Shown: piece by piece, positions 38,732-48,900 of the stretch | How positions within the stretch are numbered: position 1 is the stretch's first letter | Layout of the letters: the number at the start of each line of letters is the position of its first letter | Source: Stutzerimonas stutzeri | GTDB taxonomy: Bacteria > Pseudomonadota > Gammaproteobacteria > Pseudomonadales > Pseudomonadaceae | Direction of reading: 5' to 3' | DNA: 64,000 nt | Assembly: GCF_024448715.1 (NCBI RefSeq) | Contig: NZ_JAMOHZ010000010.1 | Location: forward strand, 62,001 to 126,000 | Made by a program: the position numbers and the translations under genes | The notes under the pieces: model-generated | Databases searched by the model: none | What the model was told of the DNA's origin: nothing | The model's input: the letters and a program-made list of their open reading frames with translations, nothing else

Positions 38732-40174
38732 TCAGGCTCCGGTACCACCGACGGTAATACCATCGATTTTCAAGGTCGGCTGACCCACGCCGACCGGTAC
38801 GGACTGACCATCCTTACCGCAAGTGCCGACACCACTGTCCAACGCCAAGTCGGTCCCGACCATCGAAACCTTGTTCATCACGTCCGGCCCATTGCCGATC
38901 AGCGTAGCGCCCTTGACCGGCGCGGTAATTTTGCCGTCCTCGATCAGATAGGCTTCGCTGGTGGAGAACACGAACTTGCCGCTGGTGATGTCTACTTGTC
39001 CGCCGCCGAGGCTGGCGCAGTAGATACCCTTCTTCACCGAACGAATGATTTCTTCCGGGTCGCTTTCACCCGCCAGCATGTAAGTGTTGGTCATCCGCGG
39101 CATCGGTAGATGAGCATAGGATTCGCGCCGACCGTTGCCGGTTGGCGCAACGCCCATCAAGCGCGCGTTGAGCTTGTCCTGAATATAACCCTTGAGTATT
39201 CCGTTCTCGATCAGCGTGGTGCACTGAGTGGGTGTGCCTTCATCGTCAACGCTCAGCGAACCGCGGCGATCGGCCAGCGTGCCGTCATCGACGATAGTGC
39301 ATAGCTTCGAAGCGACCTGCTGACCGATACGGCCACTGTAAGCCGAGCTGCCCTTGCGATTGAAGTCACCCTCCAGGCCATGGCCGACCGCCTCGTGCAG
39401 TAACACGCCGGACCAGCCCGGACCAAGCACCACCGGTAGCGTGCCGGCCGGGGCCGCCACCGCTTCGAGGTTCACCAGCGCCTGTCGCAGCGCCTCACGG
39501 GCATAACCCATTGCACGATCTTCGCTGAAAAAGTAATCGTAACCGGTACGTCCACCGCCGCCCTGTCCGCCACGCTCGCGACGTCCGTTCTGCTCGACGA
39601 TTACGCTCACGTTGAAGCGCACCAGCGGGCGTATGTCGGCAGCCATGACTCCGTCCAGCCCCGCCACCAGAATGTGCTCCCAGACACCCGCCAGACTTAC
39701 CGTGACCTGCTTGATTCGCGGATCCAGCGCTCGCGTAGCGACGTCGATACGCTTGAGCAGCTCGACCTTCTCTGCACGACCGAGCCCATCCAGTGGATTC
39801 TCTGGGCTATACAGCGGGGCAAAAGCGGCCTTCGAAAGCACCTCGACACGACCCTGATGGCCGCCACGGGCGATTGAGCGGGCAGCCTCGGCTGCCTGAC
39901 GCAACGCATCGGCGGTGATCGCATTGCTATAGGCGAAGCCCGTCTTCTCGCCGGACAACGCGCGTACACCAACGCCCTGCTCCAGGTGGAAGCTGCCTTC
40001 CTTGACGATGCCGTCCTCCAGCACCCAGGACTCGGTGACCTGATCCTGGAAATACAAATCCGCCGCGTCGATGCCAGGGCCGGCCAGTTCGCCGAGCAAA
40101 CCCGGCAGATCATCGATACCCAGTCCGCCCGGCGTCAGGAGGCGCTCGGTGACAGGTAACAGCAGTTCACTCAT
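38732..40174 (-). CDS. tldD: TldD metalloprotease
   Basis: Catalytic subunit of the TldD/TldE protease. 480 aa, full length. Zinc motif HEAVGH (His260, Glu261, His264) lies in '[20 protein letters not shown]'; a third Cys ligand is expected near '[19 protein letters not shown]' at the C-terminus. It follows the nitrilase-family gene by 2 nt. It forms one protease with PmbA although the two genes are separated by darP. Confidence 0.97.
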   Translation of the reverse strand: MSELLLPVTERLLTPGGLGIDDLPGLLGELAGPGIDAADLYFQDQVTESWVLEDGIVKEGSFHLEQGVGVRALSGEKTGFAYSNAITADALRQAAEAARSIARGGHQGRVEVLSKAAFAPLYSPENPLDGLGRAEKVELLKRIDVATRALDPRIKQVTVSLAGVWEHILVAGLDGVMAADIRPLVRFNVSVIVEQNGRRERGGQGGGGRTGYDYFFSEDRAMGYAREALRQALVNLEAVAAPAGTLPVVLGPGWSGVLLHEAVGHGLEGDFNRKGSSAYSGRIGQQVASKLCTIVDDGTLADRRGSLSVDDEGTPTQCTTLIENGILKGYIQDKLNARLMGVAPTGNGRRESYAHLPMPRMTNTYMLAGESDPEEIIRSVKKGIYCASLGGGQVDITSGKFVFSTSEAYLIEDGKITAPVKGATLIGNGPDVMNKVSMVGTDLALDSGVGTCGKDGQSVPVGVGQPTLKIDGITVGGTGA

Positions 40175-40176
40175 AT

Positions 40177-41022
40177 CTACTCCAAAGTGCGCGATGCAAT
40201 ACGGGGCGTGGTGAAACGACGGTGGCTCAGTAGCGGCATACGCTTGCGCATCGCATTCTGCTCGGCCGTTTCCCGAGCAGCGGTCAGTGCGGCTTCGCCT
40301 GTCGCCTGCTCGTTCAGCACGCGCCCCCAGAAATCAACGATAGACGAATGCCCGTGGGTCAATCGTCCGCCAGAGTGCTCTCCACTCTGCGCTGCGGCCA
40401 GCATATAGCATTGCGTCTCGATGGCCCGCGTGCGTATCAACATCTCCCAGTGCGCCTGGCCGGTCACACTAGTGAACGCTGAGGGAGCACTGATCAATTC
40501 AGCCCCGGCCTGACGTAAAGCCAGGTACAGCTCCGCGAACCGAAGGTCATAACAGACGCTCATGCCCAAGCGCCCCACCGGTGTATCGACGACGACCAAC
40601 CGCTCGCCAGCGGCATAATCATCTGACTCACGGTAACGTCCACGCGCATCGCTCACTTCTGCGTCGAACAGGTGCAGCTTGTCATAACGCGCGACGCGCT
40701 GGCCTTGGTCATCGACCAGTAGCGAGCAGGCCCGTACCCTCGCTTGCGGCTGATCATCCGGTGGCAGCGGCAGCGTGCCGGCCACTATCCACAACCTGAG
40801 GTCGCATGCGACCTGTTTCAACCACGGCAGTATCGGCCCGGCACCCTCGGCTTCGGCCCGGCCGACCGCCGGTAGATCGGTACGGCCCATGGCGGCAAAA
40901 TTTTCCGGCAGCACTGCCAACCGCGCACCGGAGTCGGCAGCCTGCTCCAGCAGCCTTCTGGCGGTGGCGAGGTTCGCCTGTATGTCGGCCTGACTGGCCA
41001 TCTGGATCACGGCTAGGGTCAT
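40177..41022 (-). CDS. Carbon-nitrogen hydrolase (nitrilase superfamily, Nit1/Nit2-like)
   Basis: A 281-aa amidase with the Glu40-Lys115-Cys157 triad in 'AVLPENFA', '[11 protein letters not shown]' and '[12 protein letters not shown]'. The closest well-studied relatives hydrolyse deaminated glutathione, a metabolite-repair reaction; that role is likely but not proven here. The start at 41022 matches the family N-terminus [10 protein letters not shown]. It lies in the rng-yhdP-nit-tldD series conserved in Pseudomonas. Confidence 0.9.
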   Translation of the reverse strand: MTLAVIQMASQADIQANLATARRLLEQAADSGARLAVLPENFAAMGRTDLPAVGRAEAEGAGPILPWLKQVACDLRLWIVAGTLPLPPDDQPQARVRACSLLVDDQGQRVARYDKLHLFDAEVSDARGRYRESDDYAAGERLVVVDTPVGRLGMSVCYDLRFAELYLALRQAGAELISAPSAFTSVTGQAHWEMLIRTRAIETQCYMLAAAQSGEHSGGRLTHGHSSIVDFWGRVLNEQATGEAALTAARETAEQNAMRKRMPLLSHRRFTTPRIASRTLE

Positions 41023-41068
41023 GCATGGATACCGTTGGCGGCGCAGTACCGCGCGTTGGGAAGACAGC

Positions 41069-44000
41069 TCAGTTGGGCTTTTCGAAGGGTTTGTCGAAGG
41101 TGATTTTCGGCGCTCGCCACGGGCCCTCAACGTTGTACTGAACGCTGGCGAAGCGTGCGACTTTATCACCCAACAGCTTGTCGACGACGAACAAGGCGCC
41201 ACCGATGGCCGGCGCGCCGACGATCAGCGCTGCCAGTGGCAGGTTGTTGCTGACCGGCAGCGTGACCAGCAGCTTTGCGTCGATCCGGTCATTGACCATA
41301 TCGACCCGGCCATCCAGCTCGAGATTGCTCGACGGCCCAGTCACCGTCAGCGGCTGCGACGTCACGTAAACCCCGTCGGTAGCGACCAGTTCGCCCTTGA
41401 TTCGATCGTAGCTCAGGCCTTTGCTGAACAAATCCGAGAAATCCAGCCGCAGCCGCCGCCCGATGGAAGCGAAATTGAGCAGACCGAAGACCCGCAGCGC
41501 CTGAGCGCCGCCATCCACTTCACGTAATTGGCCGTTGCGCAGCCTGCCATCGAGTCGGCCGGACAGCCGCTGCAAACTGAAGGATGCTGGCGACCCGGGC
41601 CAGTTGCCGTCCACATCGAGACGAAAGGATTCGCTGGTGGTGGAAGGCGCAAACCCCCAAGCCAGAAGTACATCGGCCACATTGGCACCCTCGAGTCTGC
41701 CCTTGTACCAACTCTGGGAACCGCTCCAGCCACCCTCGCCGCCGACCTTGAGTCCTTTGAGATTCAGATTCAGCTCCGAGAATTCGACGCCGTTGCCCGC
41801 TGGACGCATTTTCAACGCCCAGGCACCCAGCGGCTGATCGCCCTGCAGTACCTCGGCCACCGCAACATCCATCGCTGGCAGGTTCTTCGGATCGACGGCG
41901 GCCAGCGGATCTTCCGAACTTCCTTGGGCCTTGCCTGGATCTGCCGCAGGGAGCTGCAGGCGCGACAGATCCAGCACGATAGGCTCTCCATCGGTATCCG
42001 GCAGGCGAACGGTGCCGGCGACGGTCCGGCTATCCAGCCCCAGCGCCCAGCCGGCCGGAAAGCGCCGCAGATCCACGCCGAGATTGTCGACCCGGATGCC
42101 GAAACCCACAAACGTCCCGATATCAAGCTGGGCGCGGCGCAGCAGTGAAGTGGCCTCATCGCCTTGCAAAGCGCTGTCATAACCATTCGACAGCGCTTGC
42201 CATTCCTCCAGATTGAGCAGCGGTATGTTTCCGCGTACGTACAATCCCTGATCGCTGCGCAGATTCGCAGCAGCACCGCCCAACACCAATTCACCTCCAC
42301 CCTCGGCCCATTCACCGGCCGGCGCGACGAAGGTCAGCGCCGCCAGCGCGCCGTGACGGAGGCTATAGCTTTGCCGCTCGCCGCCCAGCGTCATTCGCAG
42401 CGTGGTATCGCGCCGTTCGTTGGCCGTCTTGCCGAATGGCGTCGGGAGCGCCAGCGCTGTGCCCAACAGCGATGAATCCACCTGCAGGTTGCTGTCGACG
42501 CCATCCAGGACCAGATTCAACCGAAACGGTAGCTCCCCGGATGCGGGCACAGGCTGTTCGATTTTCCGCCAGGCCAGGAGTCGCTGCAGCGCCACCGTTC
42601 CGGTGGCCTCGATCCGCGTGGAAGGATTGCCTGGCTGCCCGGTGGCGATGGCTTTGCCACGCACAAGGCTGCCAAGGGCGCGACCGTGAAGCTCCGCAGC
42701 GCTGAAGCCACGTTCACTGTCATAGCGAAACTCACCACCCAATCCTTCGAACTCCAGATCCGCCTGTGTAACGAACAGCGAAGCATCGGAGCTGGAAAAA
42801 TCCACGACGGCCCTAGGGCGCTCGCCCTTGGCCAGCGGGATGTTCAGATTAAGGGTTCCGCTCAAAGGTCCGTCAGCGCGCCACCCGGCGAAGAGATCGG
42901 CAGTGCCGATCGGTGCCTCTTGCATCAGTGTCAGCGCATCTCGCAGATTGCCATCGACCTGCCCCTCGATATCCAGCCGCGGCGGCTGGCCGTCCTGGCT
43001 ATGCGGAATTTCGGCTGTAGCGTCATGCACGCGACTGTCGAGCATGCGCGCCTCGGCAAGACGTACCCGCGCCCCGCTGTCCTCGATCAGCACCTCGCCA
43101 CGACCTTCACGCAACACGGGCCAGCCGGGCTGAAAGGCAAGCTCGGCATCCTTCACCTTGAAATACAAGCTCAGGCTGCGAGCAGTATCGGCCACACCTT
43201 TGTTCAGCGCGCCCTGATACTGAAAATAGCCCTGCTCGACGGTACCGCCGCGAATCGCCGTGTTCAGCCATTCGCTCAACGCTGGGCTCAAGGCTGGCGA
43301 GCGCGTCGGCAGGTATTTCTCCGTGTAGCGAGCATCCCCATCACGGATACCGACGCGCAGATCCATGTAGTCCTCGGCAGCCGGATCGCGCATCAGGCGG
43401 ATCAGGAAATCGCCAGCGATGCGCCCCTCTTCGCCCTCGACTTGCAAATAGGGCGCGGCAAGCGTGACGGCCTGATCATTTAGCGTCCAGACGAGACTGC
43501 CGCGGCTGCGGCGATAATCCCAAGGGCTCGGAAACAGCTCAGCCAGATGCAGACTGAAGTCCCGGTTGTCGAAACGCAGCTCGCCCCCGCCGAGATTGCC
43601 CTGCACCACGCCACTGACGTTGCGCACGGCGGGTATCCATTTATGCGCGGCGATACTGACCGCATCGAGATTAGCGGTGAATGCCAGGCGCTCGGGGGGC
43701 GGCGCCACCGGACGGTAGTCGAACTGCAAATTACGCAGCACTCCGCTCGGCGCCAGCCCGAGCAGATACTCGCTCGCCATATCGGGCAAAGGCGCCAATG
43801 CATGAAACAGCTTGGCCACCGGTGCGACCGGAATGCGATCAGCCTGCACGCGCCAGCGATCCTCGGCGATATCCTGCTGGACAACCATTGCCGTGTCCCG
43901 CCAGCGGCTGTCTTCAAAAGTGAAGGCCAGGCCAGCGATCTGCATTCGATAGCCCTCATCCGCCCGATCGATGTAGGCGTTTACCGCCAGATCCTCGATC

Positions 44001-44872
44001 TGCACCGGGTCATGCTGCAAATGGCCTACCTGCACTGCCGGCGCGTTCAGCCGCGCAACCGCACGGGCCAACCCGCGCTTGCGCCAGTCGAGCCATACCT
44101 CGCCACCAGCCTGTAGCTGCTGGACGTTCCAGCTGCCGGTCAGGCTTGTCGGCAGCCAGGCGGCCCAGTCGCTCTGCGGCAGGCTGAGGTACAGTTGCGC
44201 CTCGCTGGCCCGCCAGTCTTTCGGTCGCACCAACGCCTGCGCACGCATGCTCAGTGGCTGGCCATCCGGCAACAGCACCCGCCCGTCCAGGCGCAGGCGT
44301 TCACCTGCGGTGCGCAGTTCGAGATTGGCGTAGGTCAGGGTCAGCGGCGCTTCAGCGTGCGCCTCAAGGGTGATCTGGCTGTCGAGCAGCAATAGACGCC
44401 CGATTCTCTGCAGCTCCTCAAATAGCTTCTGCGGATCCACTGGCGTTTCGTCGCCGCGCTCGGGCAATCCGCCGACACGCCATTTGCCCTCCGCATCCTG
44501 CACCAGGCTTAAATGGGCGCCAGTGAATTCCACCGACTTCAATTGAAGCTGCCGAGACAAGAGGCTGGCCATCACGTCAGGCACCAGCGCCAGGCTATCG
44601 AGACGCATCGCCGCGTCTCCTTCCCCAAGCACCACGTCGTGCGCCAGCAACCGCGGCGAAAAGCCTTCCCAGCGACCTTCCAGTTTTCCGAGCGCCACCG
44701 GCATGCTCAGCAGTTCGCGCGCCTTGTCTTGCGCCTCGAGCCGATACTCCGCCACCAGCGGCACCAACTGGCGGCCAAGGCTTACGTAAAAAGCAAGCAG
44801 CACCAGGCCGATAGCGCCCAGCCAGAGGCTACCGCGCAAGAACGCAAGGGCAAGGGCAAGGAGCCGACTCAT
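41069..44872 (-). CDS. yhdP: YhdP, very large AsmA-like inter-membrane protein
   Basis: The 1267-aa protein has one N-terminal membrane helix (about 8-30) followed by a long periplasmic beta-rich rod, a DUF3971 domain and a C-terminal AsmA-like part with 'LRLDFSDLFSKGLSYDRIKGELVATDGVY'. In E. coli YhdP, TamB and YdbH move phospholipids to the outer membrane along a hydrophobic groove. The size is normal for the family. It is preceded by an unusual 270-bp palindromic element that separates it from rng. Confidence 0.94.
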   Translation of the reverse strand: MSRLLALALAFLRGSLWLGAIGLVLLAFYVSLGRQLVPLVAEYRLEAQDKARELLSMPVALGKLEGRWEGFSPRLLAHDVVLGEGDAAMRLDSLALVPDVMASLLSRQLQLKSVEFTGAHLSLVQDAEGKWRVGGLPERGDETPVDPQKLFEELQRIGRLLLLDSQITLEAHAEAPLTLTYANLELRTAGERLRLDGRVLLPDGQPLSMRAQALVRPKDWRASEAQLYLSLPQSDWAAWLPTSLTGSWNVQQLQAGGEVWLDWRKRGLARAVARLNAPAVQVGHLQHDPVQIEDLAVNAYIDRADEGYRMQIAGLAFTFEDSRWRDTAMVVQQDIAEDRWRVQADRIPVAPVAKLFHALAPLPDMASEYLLGLAPSGVLRNLQFDYRPVAPPPERLAFTANLDAVSIAAHKWIPAVRNVSGVVQGNLGGGELRFDNRDFSLHLAELFPSPWDYRRSRGSLVWTLNDQAVTLAAPYLQVEGEEGRIAGDFLIRLMRDPAAEDYMDLRVGIRDGDARYTEKYLPTRSPALSPALSEWLNTAIRGGTVEQGYFQYQGALNKGVADTARSLSLYFKVKDAELAFQPGWPVLREGRGEVLIEDSGARVRLAEARMLDSRVHDATAEIPHSQDGQPPRLDIEGQVDGNLRDALTLMQEAPIGTADLFAGWRADGPLSGTLNLNIPLAKGERPRAVVDFSSSDASLFVTQADLEFEGLGGEFRYDSERGFSAAELHGRALGSLVRGKAIATGQPGNPSTRIEATGTVALQRLLAWRKIEQPVPASGELPFRLNLVLDGVDSNLQVDSSLLGTALALPTPFGKTANERRDTTLRMTLGGERQSYSLRHGALAALTFVAPAGEWAEGGGELVLGGAAANLRSDQGLYVRGNIPLLNLEEWQALSNGYDSALQGDEATSLLRRAQLDIGTFVGFGIRVDNLGVDLRRFPAGWALGLDSRTVAGTVRLPDTDGEPIVLDLSRLQLPAADPGKAQGSSEDPLAAVDPKNLPAMDVAVAEVLQGDQPLGAWALKMRPAGNGVEFSELNLNLKGLKVGGEGGWSGSQSWYKGRLEGANVADVLLAWGFAPSTTSESFRLDVDGNWPGSPASFSLQRLSGRLDGRLRNGQLREVDGGAQALRVFGLLNFASIGRRLRLDFSDLFSKGLSYDRIKGELVATDGVYVTSQPLTVTGPSSNLELDGRVDMVNDRIDAKLLVTLPVSNNLPLAALIVGAPAIGGALFVVDKLLGDKVARFASVQYNVEGPWRAPKITFDKPFEKPN

Positions 44873-44917
44873 ACGGATGCGCTCCAGTCATCCGGGCCAA
44901 CATGGCCTGGCTTGCAT

Positions 44918-45187
44918 CTAGGGTCTGTTCCCGTTTCGTCGCGGCCGCGACGGAGCCGGTTTTTGCGCGAGACAAGACACGAGTCGCGCAGTTTGGTCGT
45001 TCCAAATAAGCGACGAGAAACGCCGTATCGCACAAAAACCGGCCCGTCCCTACGGGTTGCGCGGCAAATCTCGCCATGCGGCGTTGCGGGACTTGGTAAG
45101 GGAGCGACCATTACCTGCGTCCCGCGCCTTGCCTGGCGAGATTTGGCGCAGCAACGCGGCTCGCAGCGAAACGGCAACAGACCCTAG
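44918..45187. mobile_element. 270-bp MITE-like element with terminal and nested inverted repeats
   Basis: The ends match as inverted repeats: CTAGGGTCTGTTCCCGTTTC at 44918 and its complement ending at 45187 (one mismatch over 21 bp). If the repeat proper is GGGTCTGTT..., a TA lies on each side, as for a 2-bp target duplication. Inside are more inverted pairs: CCGGTTTTTG (44956 / 45033-45042) enclosing TTTGG/CCAAA, CAAATCTCGCCA (45065-45076 / 45134-45145) and GCGGGAC/GTCCCGC. No convincing gene lies in it. It abuts the rng stop codon and lies between rng and yhdP, genes that are adjacent in other Pseudomonas. Confidence 0.75.
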
Positions 45188-46645
45188 TCAGAGCAGCACC
45201 ACGTCGTACTGTTCCTGCGAGTACATGGTCTCCACCTGGAACTTGATCGAACGGCCAATGAAGCTTTCGAGGTCGGCGACATTGCCCGATTCCTCGTCGA
45301 GTAGCCGGTCGATCACTTTCTGGTTCGCCAGTACACGATAGCCCTCGGGCTGGTAAGCGCGGGCCTCGCGAAGGATCTCGCGGAATATCTCGTAGCAGAC
45401 GGTTTCCGGAGTTTTCAACTTGCCGCGCCCCTGGCAACACATGCAGGGCTCGCACAGTACTTGCTCGAGACTTTCACGAGTGCGCTTGCGAGTCATCTGC
45501 ACCAGGCCCAGCTCGGTGATACCGATGATGTTGGTCTTGGCGTGATCACGCTCCAGCTGCTTTTCCAGCGTGCGCAGGACCTGACGGCGATGTTCTTCGT
45601 CTTCCATGTCGATGAAGTCGATGATGATGATCCCGCCGAGATTGCGCAGCCGAAGCTGACGCGCAATGGCGGTAGCAGACTCGAGGTTGGTCTTGAAGAT
45701 GGTTTCCTCGAGCGTGCGATGGCCGACGAAGGCACCGGTATTCACGTCGATAGTAGTCATCGCCTCGGCCGGATCGATGATCAGATAGCCGCCGGACTTG
45801 AGCATGACCTTGCGCTCGAGCGCCTTCTGGATTTCGTCTTCGACACTGTACAGATCGAAGATCGGCCGCTCGCCGGGGTAATGCTCGAGTTGCTCGCTCA
45901 ACTCCGGCATCAGCTCGCCGACGAACTGGCTGACCTTCTGGAAGTTTTCTCGCGAATCGATACGGATCTTCTCGATACGCGGATTGACCAGATCGCGCAG
46001 GGTGCGCATGGCCAGCGACAGGTCTTCATAAATGATCGAGGGCGCGCCAGCGGTCTTCATCTGGCCGTCGATCTGCTCCCACAGGCGACGCAGGTAGCGA
46101 ATGTCCATGAGGATTTCGTCGCTGCCTGCGCCCTCGGCGGCTGTGCGCAAGATGAACCCGCCAGCTTCCTTGATGCCTTCGGCCGCGACACATTCGGCGA
46201 CCACCTGTTTGAGTCGCTCGCGCTCGGACTCGTCTTCGATGCGCAAGGAAATTCCGACGTGACTGGTCTTGGGCATGTAGACCAGGTAGCGCGAAGGTAT
46301 CGACAGTTGTGTCGTCAACCGTGCGCCCTTGGTTCCGATCGGGTCCTTGGTGACCTGGACGACCAGCGCCTGCCCTTCATGGACGAGCGCACTGATGGGC
46401 TCGACCGCGTTGCCTTCCCGGCTGGAAATTTCCGAAGCGTGGATGAATGCCGCACGCTCCAGGCCGATGTCGACGAAAGCCGCCTGCATCCCGGGTAGCA
46501 CTCGTGCCACCTTGCCCTTGTAGATGTTGCCGACGATGCCGCGACGCTGGGTGCGCTCGACATGCACCTCCTGCAGGACACCGTTTTCCACCACCGCCAC
46601 CCGTGATTCCATGGGGGTGATGTTCATCAGAATTTCTTCGCTCAT
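45188..46645 (-). CDS. rng: Ribonuclease G
   Basis: RNase E/G-family endonuclease (485 aa) that matures the 16S rRNA 5' end and turns over some mRNAs. S1 domain about residues 37-125 ('GNIYKGKVARVLPGMQAAFVDIGLERAAFIHASEI'), catalytic DNase I-like region with 'TIDVNTGAFVG' and 'GGIIIIDFIDMEDEEHR' (metal-binding Asp residues), and a Cys-rich link 'CEPCMCCQGRG'. Lacks the long RNase E scaffold tail. Located between maf and the palindromic element. Confidence 0.96.
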   Translation of the reverse strand: MSEEILMNITPMESRVAVVENGVLQEVHVERTQRRGIVGNIYKGKVARVLPGMQAAFVDIGLERAAFIHASEISSREGNAVEPISALVHEGQALVVQVTKDPIGTKGARLTTQLSIPSRYLVYMPKTSHVGISLRIEDESERERLKQVVAECVAAEGIKEAGGFILRTAAEGAGSDEILMDIRYLRRLWEQIDGQMKTAGAPSIIYEDLSLAMRTLRDLVNPRIEKIRIDSRENFQKVSQFVGELMPELSEQLEHYPGERPIFDLYSVEDEIQKALERKVMLKSGGYLIIDPAEAMTTIDVNTGAFVGHRTLEETIFKTNLESATAIARQLRLRNLGGIIIIDFIDMEDEEHRRQVLRTLEKQLERDHAKTNIIGITELGLVQMTRKRTRESLEQVLCEPCMCCQGRGKLKTPETVCYEIFREILREARAYQPEGYRVLANQKVIDRLLDEESGNVADLESFIGRSIKFQVETMYSQEQYDVVLL

Positions 46646-46735
46646 TGTTATTCTCGGCCGATGGCGGTGGGGTGAAACAGCCGAAGCTGACGAGTGGGCT
46701 CGATTCTAACGGCATACGCCGCCAAGCCACAGGCT

Positions 46736-47326
46736 CTAGGTTGAGCTTTTAGTCCAGTACTCGAGACCGTATGCATCGAGCAGCTGTGCCGTTTCACATA
46801 ACGGCAGACCGACCACGCCGGAGTAGCTGCCCTCAAGGGCGCTGACGAAAACCGCACCCCAACCCTGAATGGCATAGCTACCCGCCTTGTCCCGTGGTTC
46901 GCCGCTGGTCCAGTAGGCCTCGGCTTCTTCCGGCCGAACGGGCCGGAAGCGTACCCGACTGCTCACCAGACGCACCACGCAATCTGCTTGACCGGCCAAC
47001 GCGACCGCCGTCAGTACCTGATGCTCGCGCCCGGACAAGGCCTGTAGTGTCGCCAGTGCATCCTGCTTATCTATCGGCTTACCAAGAATCCGCTGATCCA
47101 GCACTACCGTGGTGTCGGCACCCAGCACGTACGCCGAGGCGTCATCGACCAGAGCCAGGCCCGCCAGGGCTTTCTCTCGAGCCAGACGCTGAACGTAGAC
47201 GTCCGGCGACTCCGCTGGATCGGGTGTTTCGTCGATGGAGACCGCGAGAAGGGAAAACGGAACGCCGATCTGTGTCAGCAGTTCACGACGCCGGGGCGAC
47301 GCGGAGGCGAGAAACAATGCGGGCAT
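46736..47326 (-). CDS. maf: Maf/YhdE-type nucleoside triphosphate pyrophosphatase
   Basis: House-cleaning enzyme that hydrolyses dTTP/UTP and modified nucleotides. The 196-aa protein has the Maf motifs '[12 protein letters not shown]' (residues 6-17), '[10 protein letters not shown]', '[11 protein letters not shown]' and '[28 protein letters not shown]', the last typical of the YhdE subgroup. The start at 47326 has AAGGAG 6 nt upstream. Between mreD and rng, as in E. coli (mreBCD-maf-rng). Confidence 0.95.
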   Translation of the reverse strand: MPALFLASASPRRRELLTQIGVPFSLLAVSIDETPDPAESPDVYVQRLAREKALAGLALVDDASAYVLGADTTVVLDQRILGKPIDKQDALATLQALSGREHQVLTAVALAGQADCVVRLVSSRVRFRPVRPEEAEAYWTSGEPRDKAGSYAIQGWGAVFVSALEGSYSGVVGLPLCETAQLLDAYGLEYWTKSST

Positions 47327-47410
47327 GCCTGCTCCTTGGACAAAAACTATCGAAGCAGATTCGCATATCTGGGCGGCGCTCGGAAGCAACTCGCCTGATC
47401 GCGGAGACGA

Positions 47411-47899
47411 TCAGTAGACGTTGAAGCGCCGCCGCGCCCATTGCAGGGCAATGAAGACCCATGGCCAGAGCAAAGCGCTGACCGGGACGGGGACGAGAAA
47501 CAGAAGCGTCGGCGGACGATTGCCTGTAAGCGTATTGAGCCACAACTGCACCAATTGCCCGATTCCTAGAATCACCAGCAGTACCAGACTTTGCTGTAAT
47601 AGCGGAAACATACGTAGGCGCTGCTGAAGGTTGAGCACCAGAAAGGTGATCAAGATCAACGGCAGGCCGTTCTGCCCCAGCAGGGTGCCGGACAGCACAT
47701 CGAGCATCAGCCCGAAGATGAACGCCGCGACCATACCGCCGCGATGGGGCAATGCGATTGCCCAGTAGGCGATGAACATGGCGAGCCAGAGCGGACGCCC
47801 CAGCCCGATGCTGTGCGGCATGGGTGCCACGCTGAGCAACAGCGCTATCAACAGTGATAACCAGATCACCCAACCATTATTCAGTCGTCCGCTGATCAT
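47411..47899 (-). CDS. mreD: Rod shape-determining protein MreD
   Basis: Small integral membrane protein (162 aa, about five or six helices) of the elongasome, working with MreC, RodA and PBP2. 'MAFIYWAIALPHRGGMVAAFIFGLMLDVLSGTLLGQNGLPLILITFLVLNL'-type family core is recognisable at about residues 38-85. Its ATG overlaps the mreC stop by 4 nt. Confidence 0.94.
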   Translation of the reverse strand: MISGRLNNGWVIWLSLLIALLLSVAPMPHSIGLGRPLWLAMFIAYWAIALPHRGGMVAAFIFGLMLDVLSGTLLGQNGLPLILITFLVLNLQQRLRMFPLLQQSLVLLVILGIGQLVQLWLNTLTGNRPPTLLFLVPVPVSALLWPWVFIALQWARRRFNVY

Positions 47900-48861
47900 G
47901 GCTGCTCCTCGGCGTCCGGTCGCGTCGTATCCGGCGTCGCCGGGGCAGCGTCAGGGGTTTCCGGCTCAGAGATCGCATCGGCAGCAGCCGGCTCCGCCTG
48001 CTCGGCGGCCTCGCGATCGGCCGTCTCCTGAGCTTCGGCAGCGGCTGTGACACGTTCCTCCGGTGTCCGCGAATCGCTGAAGACAAGCAACAGATAGCGG
48101 CTGCGATTGAGCATCGCAGTGGGGATGGCACGAACGATCAGGAAGGGTTGCCCCGAGCCCCGCACCACCTCGGTGACCTGGGCGACCGGATAACCACTGG
48201 GAAAGCGCTGCCCCAATCCCGAGCTGACGAGCAAATCGCCTTCCTTGATATCGGCCGTCTCGGCGACATGACGCAGCTCGAGATAATCAGGGCTGCCAGT
48301 GCCGACCGCAATCGCCCGCAAACCGTTGCGATTGACTTGCACCGGAATGCTGTGAGTCACGTCCGTCAGCAATAGGACCCTGGCGGCGTAGGGCATGACT
48401 TCGACGACCTGCCCCATCAGCCCGCTGGCATCGAGCACCGGCTGGCCGAGGAAGACACCGTCACGCTCGCCCTTGTCGATGAGAATGCGGTGAGTGAAGG
48501 GGTTGGGATCGAGGCCAATCAGCTCGCCAATGATCACTTTGTCATCGACCAATGCGGCGGAGTTGAGCAGCTCGCGCAGGCGCACATTCTGCTCGGTCAG
48601 CATCGCCAGCTTCTGCAGACGCCGCTGCATGAGCAACGCTTCGGCTTTCAGCTTCTCATTCTCGGCGACCAGGCTGGTGCTGCTGCTGATCTGCTCGGTT
48701 GCACGCTGCCAGGTGCGCACCGGTAGATCGGCCAACCAATAGAAAGGCGTCAACACCAGGCCCATCTGGCTGCGCACAGGTTTCAACGTCTCGAAGCGCG
48801 CGTCGACCACCATCAGCGCGACACAGAGCACGGAGAGCACCAGCAGGCGAACTCCGAGCAA
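47896..48861 (-). CDS. mreC: Rod shape-determining protein MreC (start codon uncertain)
   Basis: Bitopic elongasome protein: an N-terminal helix (LVLSVLCVALMVVDA), a periplasmic coiled coil (about residues 60-95, 'VAENEKLKAEALLMQRRLQKL'), two beta domains, and a long acidic Ala/Glu/Pro-rich tail (about 270-321). The given start is a TTG with poor spacing from AAAGGA. The conserved Pseudomonas N-terminus (SIKPLFAKGP) continues upstream in frame to 48894 but has CTG where ATG is expected and no ATG, GTG or TTG before a stop. The real start may be CTG at 48894, or ATC at 48888, which has GAGGA 7 nt upstream. Confidence 0.9.
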   Translation of the reverse strand: MLGVRLLVLSVLCVALMVVDARFETLKPVRSQMGLVLTPFYWLADLPVRTWQRATEQISSSTSLVAENEKLKAEALLMQRRLQKLAMLTEQNVRLRELLNSAALVDDKVIIGELIGLDPNPFTHRILIDKGERDGVFLGQPVLDASGLMGQVVEVMPYAARVLLLTDVTHSIPVQVNRNGLRAIAVGTGSPDYLELRHVAETADIKEGDLLVSSGLGQRFPSGYPVAQVTEVVRGSGQPFLIVRAIPTAMLNRSRYLLLVFSDSRTPEERVTAAAEAQETADREAAEQAEPAAADAISEPETPDAAPATPDTTRPDAEEQP

Positions 48862-48900
48862 GGGTCCTTTGGCAAATAGTGGTTTGATTGACAGGTCCTC

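Noticed and set aside
44869-45177. An open frame of about 100 codons through the palindromic element on the minus strand
   Set aside because: Its composition (rich in Arg, Cys, Pro) and the nested inverted repeats explain the open frame. It has no ribosome site or family resemblance, so it is left as part of the repeat.
45188-46645. RNase E instead of RNase G
   Set aside because: 485 aa with no C-terminal scaffold and the maf/mreD neighbourhood fit RNase G.
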